The notes under the pieces are model-generated. The model was given only the letters and a program-made list of their open reading frames with translations, was not told the DNA's origin and did no database searches. This document shows, one piece after another, positions 24,503 through 38,319 of a stretch of DNA of 64,000 bases (its first letter is position 1; each line of letters begins with the position of its first letter). Made by a program: the position numbers and the translations under genes. Source of the stretch: Colletes latitarsis (lineage: Eukaryota > Arthropoda > Insecta > Hymenoptera > Colletidae). Location of the stretch: the NCBI RefSeq assembly GCF_051014445.1, contig NC_135137.1, forward strand, positions 30,691,501 through 30,755,500, in the 5' to 3' direction.

Positions 24503-27500
24503 AAAAAAATTGATATTTTTTCAGACACTGGAGCTGTCATTAACGATTCGATGCTCATCGCGTGGAGCACACGCGCGACTGATGCGTTCCACGTGACGCG
24601 TAAGTTGATGGGGTCCCGGATCTGATAAGTTCGTCGGAAAGTCTGCGTCGCGACAGATCGCGGTAAGTCGCAGGCAGAATCGTCATCCGCCGCGGCTCGC
24701 TAGGAAACTTCGCGAGCCTGGAAGTTTCCGCGGAGGCGGAGGAAATTGCCGAGCAGGGCCAGCTTTTGTCCTTCCGGTGCATCCCTCGTACCCCCCGCCC
24801 CGTCCGGAGTGCATAACCCCTTCCGGTCCCGACGACGCCGCGGAGAAACTATTGAATATGCATAAGTTATATTAAATTGGGCCACCGTGTGTACGGTGCC
24901 GCGCAGGGGGTGGAAAATACCGACCAATTACAAGCACTTGGATGGAGTTCGGCTTCCGCCTTCTGAAGCGGAAAGTTGGAACGAGGATGCTCGAAGCACA
25001 CGGTATTGTGGCTGTCTCAGGCATTCGGAAATTTTCGACTGTTTTTCGATTCAAGGGGGAGGAATAACTACCGCCACCTCCTCGTCGTAGTCGCATTAAT
25101 TCGGAGTTGGGTAATTTGATTACGTTAACCATGATAATTAGATTGGTTTTGTGCGTTTTGAGGATTTACAATTATAATTACATTGAAATTGGACGGTAAT
25201 TACTGGGCGATTATGTGTAATCGTATCGTGGCAAATGTAATCAAATTTCGCTCAGTTCTGCATTAATTTATGCGACTTGGAAAACTAAAATCGGTGCTTC
25301 TTTAATTCGTTAAATGGAATTTACCGGTGAATTATTATAAGTAGGTAATTTTTCTAGCGTTGATCGTAGTCAAAATTTATGACAGACAGTGTTGTAGTAT
25401 GAAAATTTGCACGCCACTTTGCACGTGAATCCATAGTCCTTGATTAGTCTTCTATTTAATTCTCTAATAATTTCGCCCTCTATATTATCCAACTCTAAGA
25501 TATCAGTTTTTATGTACAACACTGACAATCAGAAGCAGAAGTAATGAATTACAATGCGATTCATTAAACGAGAGTCTGATAAATGAATTTTCAAACTTGA
25601 TTTTTTAAAAATTCTCCCTTACATATTAATCTTATTTGCAAGTTCTTAGTAGCTGGTTTCTTGAATATGAATATAACGCGAAAGGTGAAGGAAAACACAA
25701 TGTGGAGAGACACGGCAACGCATCATAAATTCGAGAAATCTTCGTGAAATGTTTAGGTTTTAGGGCGATAATGCTGGTAACGTATTCTTGCGCCACTTAA
25801 TCAGCAGGTCGACGCTATCTAGCACCAGCGTGATAAGAGACCGAGCCACTTAGTGTTTTGTTGTATCGCGACTTAGCACACCGAGATCTTTCGCAAATCT
25901 TTATTAGTAGGTCGTTTGTCGGTACAATGGATCCGTCGCGACGACAACGAAAAAAAAATATATACATTCTAGAGCTAACGACCCCGCAATTAACCACGTG
26001 AGATTCTAAAGCCATTTCGTGGCTCTTAAATACTCTTTTTTACGTTGACGCTAATTAACAGAGCACGCATGCACTTTAAATATAGCTTATGATTTTAAGC
26101 TTCGTTGCAGATACTGAAAAATAATGTACATTAAGTACTGCTTGGTACCAAATAATCGTAGAGTAATGCAAATGTACGAATACCATGATCTCGCAATGTT
26201 TTACATGTCATGCTGAACCATAAATATGTGATATACAAAGGCAGATAAGGAACAAGAAAAAAAATCTGGTGCAGCCTTCGTTTGACCTAGAAACACGCGA
26301 AGTTCACCTGACAGCCCGTAGTTCGAAATGAAGTAAATTTTATTCGTTTCCTGCAAAATCTCATGTAAGAAATGCAGTGTCACTTTTGTAAATTCGATTT
26401 AAATTTACATACGTTTACCGCTACGGATATATTATCGTTTCTATGAAAATACATTAATATTTACGATATGCTACTTCGATGTTGCTTAACATTTTCTAAT
26501 TGTAATTTAAATATCGATATTTTCTTGATCGAGTGTTCAGAAGTTTAACTTTGATAAAGTTCAATATTTTATTGCTGCTTTTTGCTGTTGTTAATACAAT
26601 ATTTAATATTTAAAATATATAATTCGTTCTCCGTTTTTCTAGAAGAAATTACACTCTTATTGCATCTCACAAGATTATTATATAAAAGAAATGTTTAATT
26701 TCCAAGGATAAGAAGACTCTAAAACGAGGTGCTAAATCTCTTCCAAAATATTTTCTAAATTACTAGTAAACCTGTACGCCGGCACAAGGGTTGCAAAAAT
26801 AGCAACCCTGCGATGCAACGCGGCATCAGAAGGGTCTGAAAGGTTCGAGGGACGGATGAAAAAGAAAGGTAAAACCTAGGAATAAAAGGAAACAGCGGGT
26901 AAAGAAACAATAAGAGGAGAAGTACAGTCAGTGGAAGATCGCAATGGAAGCCTAGACCGGATTAGGTTTATCTGCGGATGCGTCTGTTCCGTAAATGGAA
27001 AATCGAAACGCGGGTAACCGGCAAAAGTGACGGCAAAAATAAAACTAAAGCTTATCAAGGGTAATTCGAGTCGATTGAAAGACCATAGTCGCGATCGTAT
27101 TTTGAAACGACCGGGACCGAGCCTCTCGTTATTTCCTGAACGACGCGAATAATTTGTTACGCGGGACGGGCACAGGCCGCGAAATAATGTTCCCTCCCTC
27201 CCCTCTTCGTCTGTGTTTGTGTTTGATACAGCTTATCGCAAACCACGTATCCGGCTGCTTAATGTGTGAAAAGTCGTTTGACGTTTATTCGTTTACTTTA
27301 CCCAGTTTGTCTGTTGAACACAGCACCCCACTTACTCGCTAACGAGCTTATCTTCCCCCTAACCCCGACGACCAGTCGGTGGCAGGGATTCGAGTGGCAG
27401 GTTCTCCAGGTGTTCCCCGACCGCTTTTGACCGTTTCACGCTCGTTGACTTGGATAATAACATAATACACCGCGGACATGTCCAGCGTGCAGAAATCTGT

Positions 27501-29389
27501 AGCTGCGGAATGCGCCCGCGCCGCGATACATTAGCGGCCTTTGATACATGGTCCGCTAATGCAAAGCATTTAGGGCGAAATTAGCTTTTCTATTTGCCAT
27601 TCTCTCTTTCGCCTCTCGTTTCTCGGTTTTCTTTATTCCCACGAGCGATGGAAAAACTGTAGCGCCGCGTAACCGAAGAGAGATTCAAGGAACGAGCATA
27701 ATATGGGACGCTGTATTGTGCTTACGCGAGATGTTGGCTAGTGGGGACGGTACTTCTTTTGCTCCGCCCATCCCCATGTCGTTTCGATCAATAGGGGAGG
27801 CCGTGGGCTCGCCCAAACTCTGCAGTGGGGATCTGAGCACCAATCAGACCCGCATTCCTTTCACTTGCCGACTTCTAGCGGACGCATAGTACAGATATCT
27901 TCGTAGCTTTGCGAATCATTTTCGAATTAGATAATGTATATCGATATATGGATCACAAATTCACAAAAAATTCACGAAAACTCTGAAGACAAAGTTTGAC
28001 GATATCCATGAAAAATAAACATTTGTAAATCCTTGAATATCATTTCAGAGAATAACAAACAGCGTAAGGGTTATCAGAAATTTCTAAGAAAGTGTGTCCA
28101 CGCAAGTTACACACTCGAAACGTTTAAAATCTTCAAGCCTATTTTCGAGAGGAGATTAAAAACTGAAAACTCCCTTCAAAAGTGGCTCAGAATTTTTGAA
28201 TAAAGACATCCTACCGACCCAGTCTCAGTAATGCTAGATAGAAAAGAAATTCTAATATCGGGGGCTAGTTTGGGTGGAAACCGTGTCGGATTAAGAGCGT
28301 ATTGGCAGCGAATCAACTGGGCCAAATATCATCGTATCCGGAACAGCGGTTTAATTATTTCTGCTTAGCGGCGCAGAGGGGGATCCGTAAGGGCCGGGCC
28401 TGCTACCTAAACAGGCTGTTTCGCCACGGATCGCGCCGCACGGGGTCCGTTGTATCGATTTAATGAACGATATTGATTAATGGTGTCGCCGGTGCGAATA
28501 GGCCACATCGCTTCGTATAAATTAGTGAGGCGATTCTCGTTGCCAACGCGCGCATTAAGCAACGCGGCTTGCTAACACAGCCTCTGCACCTGGTTTACGC
28601 GTCCTGGGCGCTAACTCGAGTTAAACGAGATGAATGTCGGTTCGCTAATAGTTGTTACGAATTGCCACTGGAGCTTGCTTAGCCCGCTTAGAGAGAGATT
28701 TAGTCGAGCAACTAAGATGAGCTTCGCCCGCCTAACGCTTCGCGCCGCTCTGCAAACGGTTTCTTCTCCCTCGCGTGTCTGATCTCTTTCCTGGGTTCCT
28801 CCGTCTTGCTCTCGCGCCGCTGTTTCGCCAAGATTAGAAGGCTCGCGGCCCGCCAGACGCGTCTTGCGGGATCAAAGTTTGACCGCGGACAAACTTTCAC
28901 GCGGCTTTAACACAGAGTCGTCGGCTTAAGCGTCCCGCGGAGCTTCTTTCGTGATCCGCTGTTTTATCTCTGCGATCGAGCGTTCGTGCGCCCCCGGGAA
29001 CGTACGAATCGTGCACCCTTAGAAAGGGTAAGTCTTCCAAATTTGTCGATGCGTCGTTTCCAGCTGTAGCGTGGAATTTTGTACGAGTGCGCTCGATAAA
29101 ATGAAATAAAAGCACTTGAAACTCCCGTAACATGAACATTGACCTTAATACTTTCGTACAGCATCACCTCGAGAAAAGAACTGCAACAATTTTGGCAACT
29201 ATTCAAAATAGTGATAGACACTAAAATAAGCGAAGAATGCTATGTGTCCGCCTCGTGCCTCAAGGCGTTGCTCAAGGTAACAAAAACAGTTTTTTTGTTG
29301 ATGCGTGGGAAGAGACATTGTAGGAAACAGTCTTTTAGGACCCTGCTTTTTTCCAGTCCCGACTAAGTGGAACTTTTTATCTTGATTTT
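24503..29389. other. Long spacer without recognisable genes
   Basis: CpG-rich patches lie at about 24540-25090 and 28300-29040; the remainder is AT-rich. Short frames on both strands lack domains, signal peptides and consistent codon use. I see no element copies or RNA genes. Confidence 0.5.
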
Positions 29390-29640
29390 TTTGTGGTACG
29401 ACCTCATTTCCTTCGTACGGTGAAAACATTCCTAAACAACACCTTTGGAAACCGACGGACTGGGCGAGGCGGACCCAACGCGTATCCATCACGACCTCTT
29501 GACCTTAATCCATTATAACCTTACTTTTGGAGCCATTCAAAATTTATTATTCCACGTAAATGAACAATGCACGAATCCTGCGAGAAAGAATATAAAATGC
29601 CAGTCGTATGATATTTTTTACTTATTTTAATGTGTCTATT
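29390..29640 (+). pseudogene. DDE transposase relic (Tc1/mariner-like superfamily)
   Basis: One plus-strand reading frame gives RPHFLRTVKTFLNNTF (from about 29399), then RRTGRGGP, then PLDLNPL and a degraded FW segment. This order matches the usual C-terminal half of insect transposases with a 'PPH..VR.FLN..F..RWIGRGGP....RSPDLTPLD' layout. Two in-frame stops follow at about 29504 and 29550, and the residues around the expected catalytic aspartates are altered (Val-Arg-Pro-His in place of the usual Gly-Ala-Pro-Pro-His). The N-terminal half is not recognisable. The gene is dead. Exact family assignment needs a database search. Confidence 0.7.
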
Positions 29641-32600
29641 TATCCCTTGGAATATGATTATGTATTTTTAACACACAATACATCACTCGAATATGTTAAG
29701 TATATTAAATCCGTCACGAGATCATGTAAATCTGATATTGAGATTGGAGTTCTACTAGAAACACTATATTCTATCTATTAGATGTCACTAATGTCATTTG
29801 ATTTAATCGAACCTTCGACGCAATGAAATCGATTGGATCGATCGATCAATAAAAAGTGATGGATTTCGACTACTGTATACATTTTCTGATTCGCGAATCG
29901 ATTAACCGTTGTTTAGATCGAGAGCAATTTCCATGAAATCCCATCCCCAGAAGGCGTTGCCTGACCGGAAGCCGATTCGTCCCGTTCCTCAGGATACTGA
30001 AATCTCAGTAGATTCGCTAAGTAGCAATATAGGATAAATTAGCTCTGTCAGAGCGTCGAGGTCGGCCCCCGTTGTTTCCTTCCCCGTTTCTCTTTCTCTA
30101 TCGTTCCTCATTCAAACAGCGGCCTCCCCCGAGACGTCGTGCTTGTCTCGCGATGCAACGTTACCCCTGCATCCCCCTTCCGTTTCGCCGTCACGTTTCG
30201 CTTGATGTATACGTGCACCCAAACGAATGCAACGCAAACAAATCCAGAGTATTCCTTAATTCCAAGTAAAATACTATTACCAACGCTTTTCCGTTCCATT
30301 CGTGCTCGGAATTTAAACTGTTAAAAATTCTATTAAAACCGGTTCATTGATAACTCGTTGTTCCAACTTTTCTCTTTCAACGTGGGACGACAGAATAGTA
30401 ACGTTTTAGATTTCGCGACGTATCCAATGCATATCTTTTTTAATCCTTTGATCTTATTTTCTGTAAATAAATTGAATTTTTCAAGCAGAAAATTAAATTT
30501 ATTAATCTTCCGTTCTTAAGAAAATTAAGATAAATACCTTAGAAGCGGAATAAAAAATTTATTCGTGATCAGATCAAAGCTATATACTTCCAAATTACCA
30601 TTGCATAACCCAATTTTATACATTTCTTTTATTGTAAAATTGGAAAAATTTATATTTTATATATCAAGTTTCTCCAGTGAAGACCACAATTGAAATATTA
30701 AATGTCACTTTGAATAAATTAATTATTCATTCTGTTCGCATTATTAGCAATTAGTCTCGCTGACATTTTTCGTTTTTATTCTTCGATAAATAATTGTTTA
30801 CATTAAATAGTTCCTTCCAAGTAAAACAAAAGTAATTGGTACAACAATCAAAATTAAATATATATAAAACTATAAACATAATATATAATTGAATACAAAA
30901 AATTAACAAGGATTGTATGTAACAATTAAAGAAAATCAGTATTATTAATTTCAAAAAAACAAACACAGTCAAATATTTAATATGTAGTTACAAAACCTTA
31001 ATTTTATCTTATTGTACATTGAATGATACAAGCCCAAATATACTCACATACAAATATAATTATTCGACTGGGGAATTTAATTTCGTTTTTTAATTGCCTA
31101 ATAAAATAGAGACACGCGAAGAAGATTATGCATAAGAATTGAATACACCTTCGCCAACTCTGAGCACACTTTTATAAACGCGAACAATGCTTGTCGTGCA
31201 CGCATTAATGCGTGTTTCCAAAACCATGCGACGAGAGGCTACAGTAAGGTCAGACAAACGGTGAACATTTCTTGAGCTCGAAGATGGAGTCCAGAGCTCA
31301 TCAAGGTAATGCAGCTGGGATTATCCTGAAACCGAGCACGTTCCCAATACTGAGAGTCAGGAGGACTGGCTCAGCTTTCGGGAAAGGTAGAGCCACTGCA
31401 GGTTATTAGTTGATCGTTTGATCGAAATCCCGTGGAGACCAGTAGACACTTCTGACACACGCTGCGTCTGTGCTTGTCTTTGCGCGACGTACCTTCAATC
31501 GATTGACGTCATCTTGTTTATTTAAATAATTCGACGGCCAATAATGCACAAGCTTATTATCCATAGTACTTCAAACTCCTCTATTCCACTGTAAATTCGA
31601 TGCTTTTTGTATTTAATAATTTAAAGTTGAAGGAAAAGTACTACCAAACTCGTAGTAATTTATTTGCGTTCAGTATTTAAGCCTTTGTATATTATAAAAA
31701 TTAAATTCTCATATTATTTTAAGTTACGAGTCGAAACAAAATTACTCGAACGAAGGTTGGTAATTTGTAACAAATATTCGCAATGCGTCTGACGCTGAAA
31801 CTGATTAAAATTTATATTTTTCGATGGCAGAAAAACCCACGAATTTCGGTCGCCGTTCAAAATGAAATCATCACATTAATTTATGAACGGATCTTATTTG
31901 CGCATACGCCGCAAAATTCGGGAGAAAAATGGTTTTTGTTCCTGTTTTCATAAGGATCTGCATAATGCGGTGGATAACGATGACAGGAAATATTTTCAAA
32001 GAATTTCTCGTTAGCAGCTAGTTTCCGCGGGAATTAATAAAACTTTTGTCTCCAAATTTTTTTTTCGAACCTTTGAGGAACGTGAACTTTAACCTCTTAC
32101 CTTCTCCGACAAAGGAGGTATCTTTTAATTCCACCCAACGGGCAAGTACGTAATTTCATTTTTAAAATGGGACGTGGAACGCTCCGATGTTCTTCGCATA
32201 TTTTATCATCTTCAGTCAAACATAAAGGATTATTTCGAAGTGATTCATTCTGACGCTCTAAGGTGGTACATTTCAAATTCTTTTAAAGGTGTCTGGTATT
32301 TATAAACACTCTAATCGATCGAAGATTAATTTGTTTTTATCGTTTTTGGATAAGTAAATTGTCACTTGTAGAATATAAAAATTGTTGTTAAAAATTGCAA
32401 ACGTATACAATCAATAGTAATAAATTAAACATTTTCGTTCCTACAAAATTTAATTTATTTTAATTGAAATATTTTTTTAAAATTACGAATAAAATTATGT
32501 TGAATTTCTCGCACCACATTTTCCATTTCTATTTCTTTAAACGCTACGATAATTTTCAATTTTAATTAGACTCGTTACGTTTCCAGAATAAACTACATCT

Positions 32601-34224
32601 GTTACGTGTCCTGTTACGTTAAAAATGTTCAAATGCAAATTCGTCGTTCTTGATTTTGGTCTCGTGACAGAGGCAATCTTGCTGACCTTATTCGTACCAC
32701 GAATTTTGTGTCACGCTGTAGGGACGAATCTCAGAATGCGGAACGGTGGCTGGTATTGTGGTGTCGTTGCGAAGAAACCGGGTGCAAAGTGACGAAATAA
32801 TAGTGTGAGCGTCGTATGGGCTGAACGACAGGTCGCTTCGTCTATAGCTTTCCAGTCGAACACCGCTGGTTCGTTGGATCAGATTAACCAGACACGGGCA
32901 AATTTATCTCCAAGCGTAACGACTACGTCCACGTCGTCTGGACGACGGGCACGGATAAATACGTGCGTTTAACGGATTGATTGGCTACAGCACACTTTGG
33001 CGAGCCTCGCTTCGGCCCGATGCACTTTTGCCATCCTCGCACCGAATATAGATGCGCTCTTGAGTCACGCGCGACGTGCGGATCGTTCCTCGCCATTCGT
33101 GGCAAGGTTAAAATTCGCTATGGCGCCACGGAAGATCCGGAGGTCCTTGGCGAACCGCTATATAAACTCGTCGACGATGCAAATACTTCTATTCTTAATC
33201 CAATTCGTACGTTTCGATAGGTACACTTCGACAAAGTCAAATTTTATTTTCGAACAACAAATAGAAAGTAACGTTATCTATTTACGGTTTTACCCGATGA
33301 GATTTCCTCCAAAGAATGCGAGAATCGTTTGAGATTGCACACACATGCAGAGTAATATGCTTTTGTGTACATAAAAGTGTTGGAAGAATGAAATTTATTG
33401 AATTTATTAGTTTTTAATATAATTTCTGTGCTTCCAAGACTCGTAAAAAATTCCAGAAGCACAATCGTACGTCCAATACAATAATTCCGTATTTCGGAAA
33501 ATCGAGTGAAAGGTGAAACGTATTTTTAGATTTAATCGATCTTTCACGGTTTAGAGAATTTTAATGTTTTCGAGCGTTTCCCGTACCGCGATACATTTAA
33601 GAAATTTTCAAAAGTGTTTCATTGAATCAGGCAGCTGTGCAATTGTAAATGCAATTCAACCATCTTGCTGAGTTTATTACCGCAATCAAGAGAAGTTGGG
33701 GGGCTTCAAGAACGGTTACTTTTCACAGGATGCTCACGTAATAAGTTTGAAAAGCACGTTACTGTAACGGTCGGCGTTAAAATTGCAAATTCGCGTTCAC
33801 GTCCCGTTGACGTCGAAAAGACAGGGTACTTTTGCAAACTTTTTACAACAATACCCAAATCCCATTCAGAATGAACTTTTCAACGAAATTAAAATTTTTA
33901 TGCGTGCGTTAGACGCGAGCAACCAAAATAGCGTTAATCTCATTCGCGAGGCGCGCGACCTCGATGTTTGGATTAAGATGAATTTTAAATGCAGAGTTTA
34001 ACAATTAAATAGGTGGCGTCAGTGATTATTTTAAATATATTCTGTATCGTAGCGTGGCGTTTTTAATATTCAAAAATCGAAAATAATATTGTGTGTTATG
34101 CAATGTGCTAAACAAAGTTAACGTTAAACCAAAGAATCAAGAACATTATTTATGGTTGATCAAATGTAGCAATTAATCTAATCCGTAAGCAAAGGTACAT
34201 CGATACTTTCTCGGTGAACGTCAA
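29641..34224. other. AT-rich spacer
   Basis: Mostly AT-rich with long A/T runs. Small mixed-composition patches lie near 30050-30300 and 32690-33200. No domain-bearing frame, element or RNA gene was found. Confidence 0.5.
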
Positions 34225-34302
34225 CGCTTGTATCATTCCTTTTTCCTCCCTTCTTTGCAACTTTAATTAAAATGTTTCTTACGTTACTTGTTGCAGGTAA
34301 GA
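34225..34302 (+). promoter_or_regulatory. Candidate recursive splice site (ratchet point)
   Basis: A 3' splice-site-like stretch (pyrimidine-rich CTTTTTCCTCCCTTCTTTG, then TTTCTTACGTTACTTG) ends in TTGCAG at 34296 and is followed directly by GTAAGA at 34297. An acceptor abutting a strong donor with no exon between is the arrangement of recursive splice sites known from very long insect introns. No coding frame is visible around it, which suits a zero-length exon. The motif could arise by chance. If real, it places this part of the window inside a long plus-strand intron. Confidence 0.4.
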
Positions 34303-35269
34303 ACCAAGCGGCGTTCTTTCTCCGATAGTCTTATCTACCATCGATTCGGTGAGTCGTCCAAAGAAATTCTACATCGCTCCGAATATCGCGCGTTTCGCTG
34401 CCTGACGGGGGGGACGAGCTTTTAATTACAAGATCTCTCCGTGGGAAGAAGATCCCGTTCGAGATTACGTCGCGACTCGATCTCGTTCAAAAATTGTCGG
34501 CGTGGGTGGGTGGGGGGGACGCAGGAGAACCGTGCGACAGATCCTTTGATATCGGTGACGAGAGTGCCGCGCGACGGACTCTCCTGGATCCTCGATGGGG
34601 GTTGATACGAACTGCCAAATGTCACTGGGCCAGACATTTCTATATTTGAATTCGAGTTTCGCATGACGGCGCCTCGACGCAGAGAAACGGGAGGACCGAC
34701 GTCTCTATCTATCGATCTAACTGCCAGCTGGGCCGCGTGACGTTCAGGCTGGAAATAATGTTTTGTGAGTTTCGTTTGGGGTAGTTCGTCCGTTCCTTCG
34801 CCTTACCCCGTCCGTGCATCGCCACCCACCCTCCATCGTTTCTCCACGGGTAGCTTCTTCGACGAAGGTGGCCGCCGATAACCCGAGATGCCGTGACAAA
34901 AATACAACGTCCGTCAAATCCTTAATCCCGGAAATAGAGGTATTCCTATCTGCGCTGACGTAAGTGGTGCAATCGGGTGAGAATGTCGTTCACGCCCCCC
35001 CTCCTATTCGTTTGTCGTGAAACTAGAAAAATATTAACTCATGCAGAAGTTTTGTAAATGCTTAAAAGAGGGTAAAATATTGTTGCCTTTACTGCAAGCA
35101 TATTTCAAATCGAATCGTTATAGCAAATAGTGTGAAACCTAGAACTATTATACAATGGAGGGAATTTTAAGTTCAGAAGTTCAGAAATGTAAATTACATG
35201 CAGTTGGAAAAAGATACAATAGGGTTAAAAGGATCTCTATAAAAGATTATATAATTCCAATATTTTGTT
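34303..35269. other. Non-coding spacer
   Basis: A moderately GC-rich stretch (34300-35000) with a G-rich run near 34505-34520, then AT-rich. No frame with a domain and no repeat copies seen. Confidence 0.5.
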
Positions 35270-35461
35270 ATTTATTTATTATACGGGTAAAGACTCATTG
35301 ATATACAAGAGAAAATATAATATTTGTACACTTGGGAGAACAGTGCTTATAGATAAACAATACGTACAGTATATATAACATAGAAATACGGATAGAGCAA
35401 AATAAAATCGATATCGGAGACTTATAATTTCATTATAAATTGTAAACCTGATTTTTGAAGG
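35270..35461 (-). repeat. Dispersed repeat, inverted copy of 41319-41501
   Basis: The reverse complement matches 41319-41501 over nearly its whole length. Shared blocks in order are TCAGGTTT.CAATTTATAAT, AATTATAAGTCTCC, ATTGTTTATCTAT, ATTATATTTTCTCTTGTA and ATAAATAAAT. The ends carry no clear inverted repeats, so the element type is unknown. It has no coding capacity. Confidence 0.85.
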
Positions 35462-37556
35462 AGGAAATATTAATGGTAAAAAATTCAAGTCTTCTATAAA
35501 TTATCGAATTCAGTTGCTAAGCGTATTTTATCAGAGCTTGTTCTTCGGTTCCGAGGCGTATAATGTACGTGAAAATTTTACGACACCGCTGTTAGGGCAC
35601 TCTGTATTCAGGACATTAAGGAAAACTAGCTCCCAGTCACGACCAAACATGAAACGCGTAATGGCATCGTAAGGCATGCGCGAGCGTTCATTTCGTTGTA
35701 AGTAGATGCAGAATCTTACGTTCAACGGAGTGAACATATCCCAATCGCCTGCATAATTTGCGCTCAATCGAGCCAGACCCTCTTATTCTACAATCAGGTT
35801 ACTCGCGGTGACCCTTAAGGATCCGTCCTTGGTCCTCTTTTATTTAAACACCTACGCAAGCGACATACGTTGATTCAATTTACATGGATCGCAACTTGAT
35901 CCTTCGAAATCTCAAATTGTTGCTTGTTGGCTCTCCTTTTATTCTACTTAACCAATAGATTATACAGTAATATGACCTACTTCTTCATCACAATTTCTTT
36001 TGGTGCAATCTCTTTATTTTTCTGTATTCTTTCGTCGTGTTTCATCGATCGAAATTAATACTTGTTCAATCGTTAGTTGTTCTTCTCTTTGATCACTATG
36101 ATATGCCTTGTGATCCTTAACTTTCTTGTCTATCATTGTTTCTCATTCAGCGTACTCAGAACTCGACTTTTCGTTTTTACTATTATACTTGTTAGTTCGA
36201 TAATATGACCCCTCTATTTCAACGTACTGAATTTTCAACATAGATGAATCATCTGTTGCCTCGTTTACAAGATCCTTCATTCTAAGACTCCTATACATTT
36301 GTTTAATTCACTTTCATCCAATTTATTCATCGCTTTTCCTTACCAGTTCCCTTAGTATTTCAATTTTGTCTTTTCCTACATATAACATACAGAATCATCA
36401 CATACGTTTCTTAAGCTTTGTCAAACAAAAACGTAAACAAATTAACCCATTAACTCGACAATGCTCGTTACAATTACAAAACTTCCTACTCCAATGTGTG
36501 AAGTATCATCACCGATATTCAAGTAGATTGATTTATATAAATCATCCTATACTCCATAAACCATCCTTGTACAGCCTTGCAATCGATGTTACCGTAACGA
36601 CAACAACGAGCAATTTAAACAGTAAAAGATTGTAAAATAAATCACAAACGGTACAACGGGCGTCTAAGGGGTGAACCACCCCGTACGGGGGAAAGGAAAT
36701 AATTTACGCAGAAAAAATTGTTCGCGGATAGACGGTCTGGAGATGCTCGTCGCGGTTCGAGGAGCGTCGGGTCCATCGAGAGAACGATGAGGACGTTGCG
36801 CGCGGCTGGCGATAATTATAACAGAGAAAATCGGCGGCCATTAATGCGGCATTAATGACTCGACCTTTCCTGGTGAAATACCGGCGCGCAGTTCCTGACG
36901 ATGCGGCCGGCGTTAGGCGAGACACGAAATTCACGTCGAGGTCTTAAGCAGCAGCGAGCGCGGTAATATCCGAAACGGTAACTTCTGCACGTCGCCTGCG
37001 CGCATCCGAATCTACCGTCTACTACCAGCAGGAATATCCATTTCAAGACATTTAACCCGGCTGACTGCCGCGACGAGGTGAGACGGGATGTACACAGCTT
37101 CTAAGATTACTAGGCAGTTTCATTACGCTTACGAAAAGACCCCCTCCGTCCTCCTCTTCTGCTTCCTTCGTGCCCGTTCCCTCGTATTCCTGGCCCCCTT
37201 TCCCCTCTCTGTGTTCCCTTTGTGCGGCGCAGAAAGGTTTTCAAGAGGTTCAGACCATAGCACGTCAAAACCGGAGACGAGAGCACCCGCGAGGAACCGA
37301 GACGGGACTTCCTCTTCCTCTCTTCTGAAGTTTTTTGGAATGTGTCGCGGTTAGGGGGCCGCGAAAATGTAACCGATACCCCCGGCGTTGAATGGACTGG
37401 CCCACCCGGGGTTCGGTTCAGGGCTACGATTGGGGTTGATTTCGCGATACGGGCGGGGCTCGTTCGTTGCATCTTGCAAATCGTGTCTCAAATTTATTCT
37501 ATAAAATTGTGGAATATTACAAGAATGCTCAAAATTGGTGTCTGGATGTTGCAGTA
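35462..37556. other. Spacer with a CpG-rich patch
   Basis: AT-rich to about 36650, then a CpG-dense patch (about 36700-37480) with arginine-rich chance frames on both strands. No gene or RNA feature is supportable. Confidence 0.5.
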
Positions 37557-37688
37557 TACAGGATGTTTGGCCACCCCTGGGAAAACTTTTAATGGGAAAA
37601 TCTAGAGGCCAAAATAAGGCGAAAATCAAGAATACCAATTTGTTGATGGAGGCTTTGTTAAGAAGTTATTAACAATTAAATTAAAAAA

Positions 37689-37796
37689 TTTCAAATCGTT
37701 TTGGAAAAATTATTTTCGGTTGCGAAGGTCAATTACAATCATTTTTGGTGAATAGACATACCCCCGAAATCCTACTCAGTTTCGAGAAAAAAATTC
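37689..37796 (+). repeat. Internal direct repeat of copy C, first unit
   Basis: Contains TTTCAAATCGTTTTGGAAAA, CAATCATTTTTGGTGAATAG and the CATACCCCCGAAATCCTAC block. The second unit lies at 38212-38319 in the same orientation. Confidence 0.9.
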
Positions 37797-38211
37797 CTTA
37801 CCGAAAATATCATTTCTAGTCAGAAATGTCTGTCCGAATTTTCATGTGAATCTTTAAAACGTCATAACTTTTGAACGGATTGGACGATTTTAAAGTTCAA
37901 AAAGCCAAACGCCGCGTATTTTAATGTGGAATATGTAACAATTATAAAAATATTGGAAAGGTTGTTCCTTGGCCACGTAATGTTAGAAAAACCCCATAAA
38001 AATGATCCAATTTTCAAACAGCCATAACTCTTATAATAGTGAATATATTTCAATGAAACTTTTTTCTGAAGTAGAGCCCATAGGTACCTACAAAAAAGTA
38101 TTAAACAACATTTCTGTAGGATATCAAGCGAAATTATTAAAAATCAAAAACGAATTTTTAAGGGATATCGACAGGGGGTAGGTGCCTAAATTTTTCGGCG
38201 AAATTGAAAAG

Positions 38212-38319
38212 TTTCAAATCGTTCTGGAAAAATTATTTGCGGTTGCGGGGGTCAATTATAATCATTTTCGGTGAATAGACATACTCCCGAAATCTTACCC
38301 ACTTTCGAGAAAAAAATTC
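38212..38319 (+). repeat. Internal direct repeat of copy C, second unit
   Basis: Same order of blocks as 37689-37796: TTTCAAATCGTTCTGGAAAA, GGTGAATAGACATAC and a CCCGAAATCTTACCCACTTT block. Confidence 0.9.

Noticed and set aside
27370..27410. GGGATTCGAGT, vaguely like a tRNA B box
   Set aside because: No A box, acceptor-stem pairing or anticodon arm can be formed around it.
31165..31190. Minus-strand TATAAAAG
   Set aside because: No initiator at suitable spacing and no exon or donor downstream.
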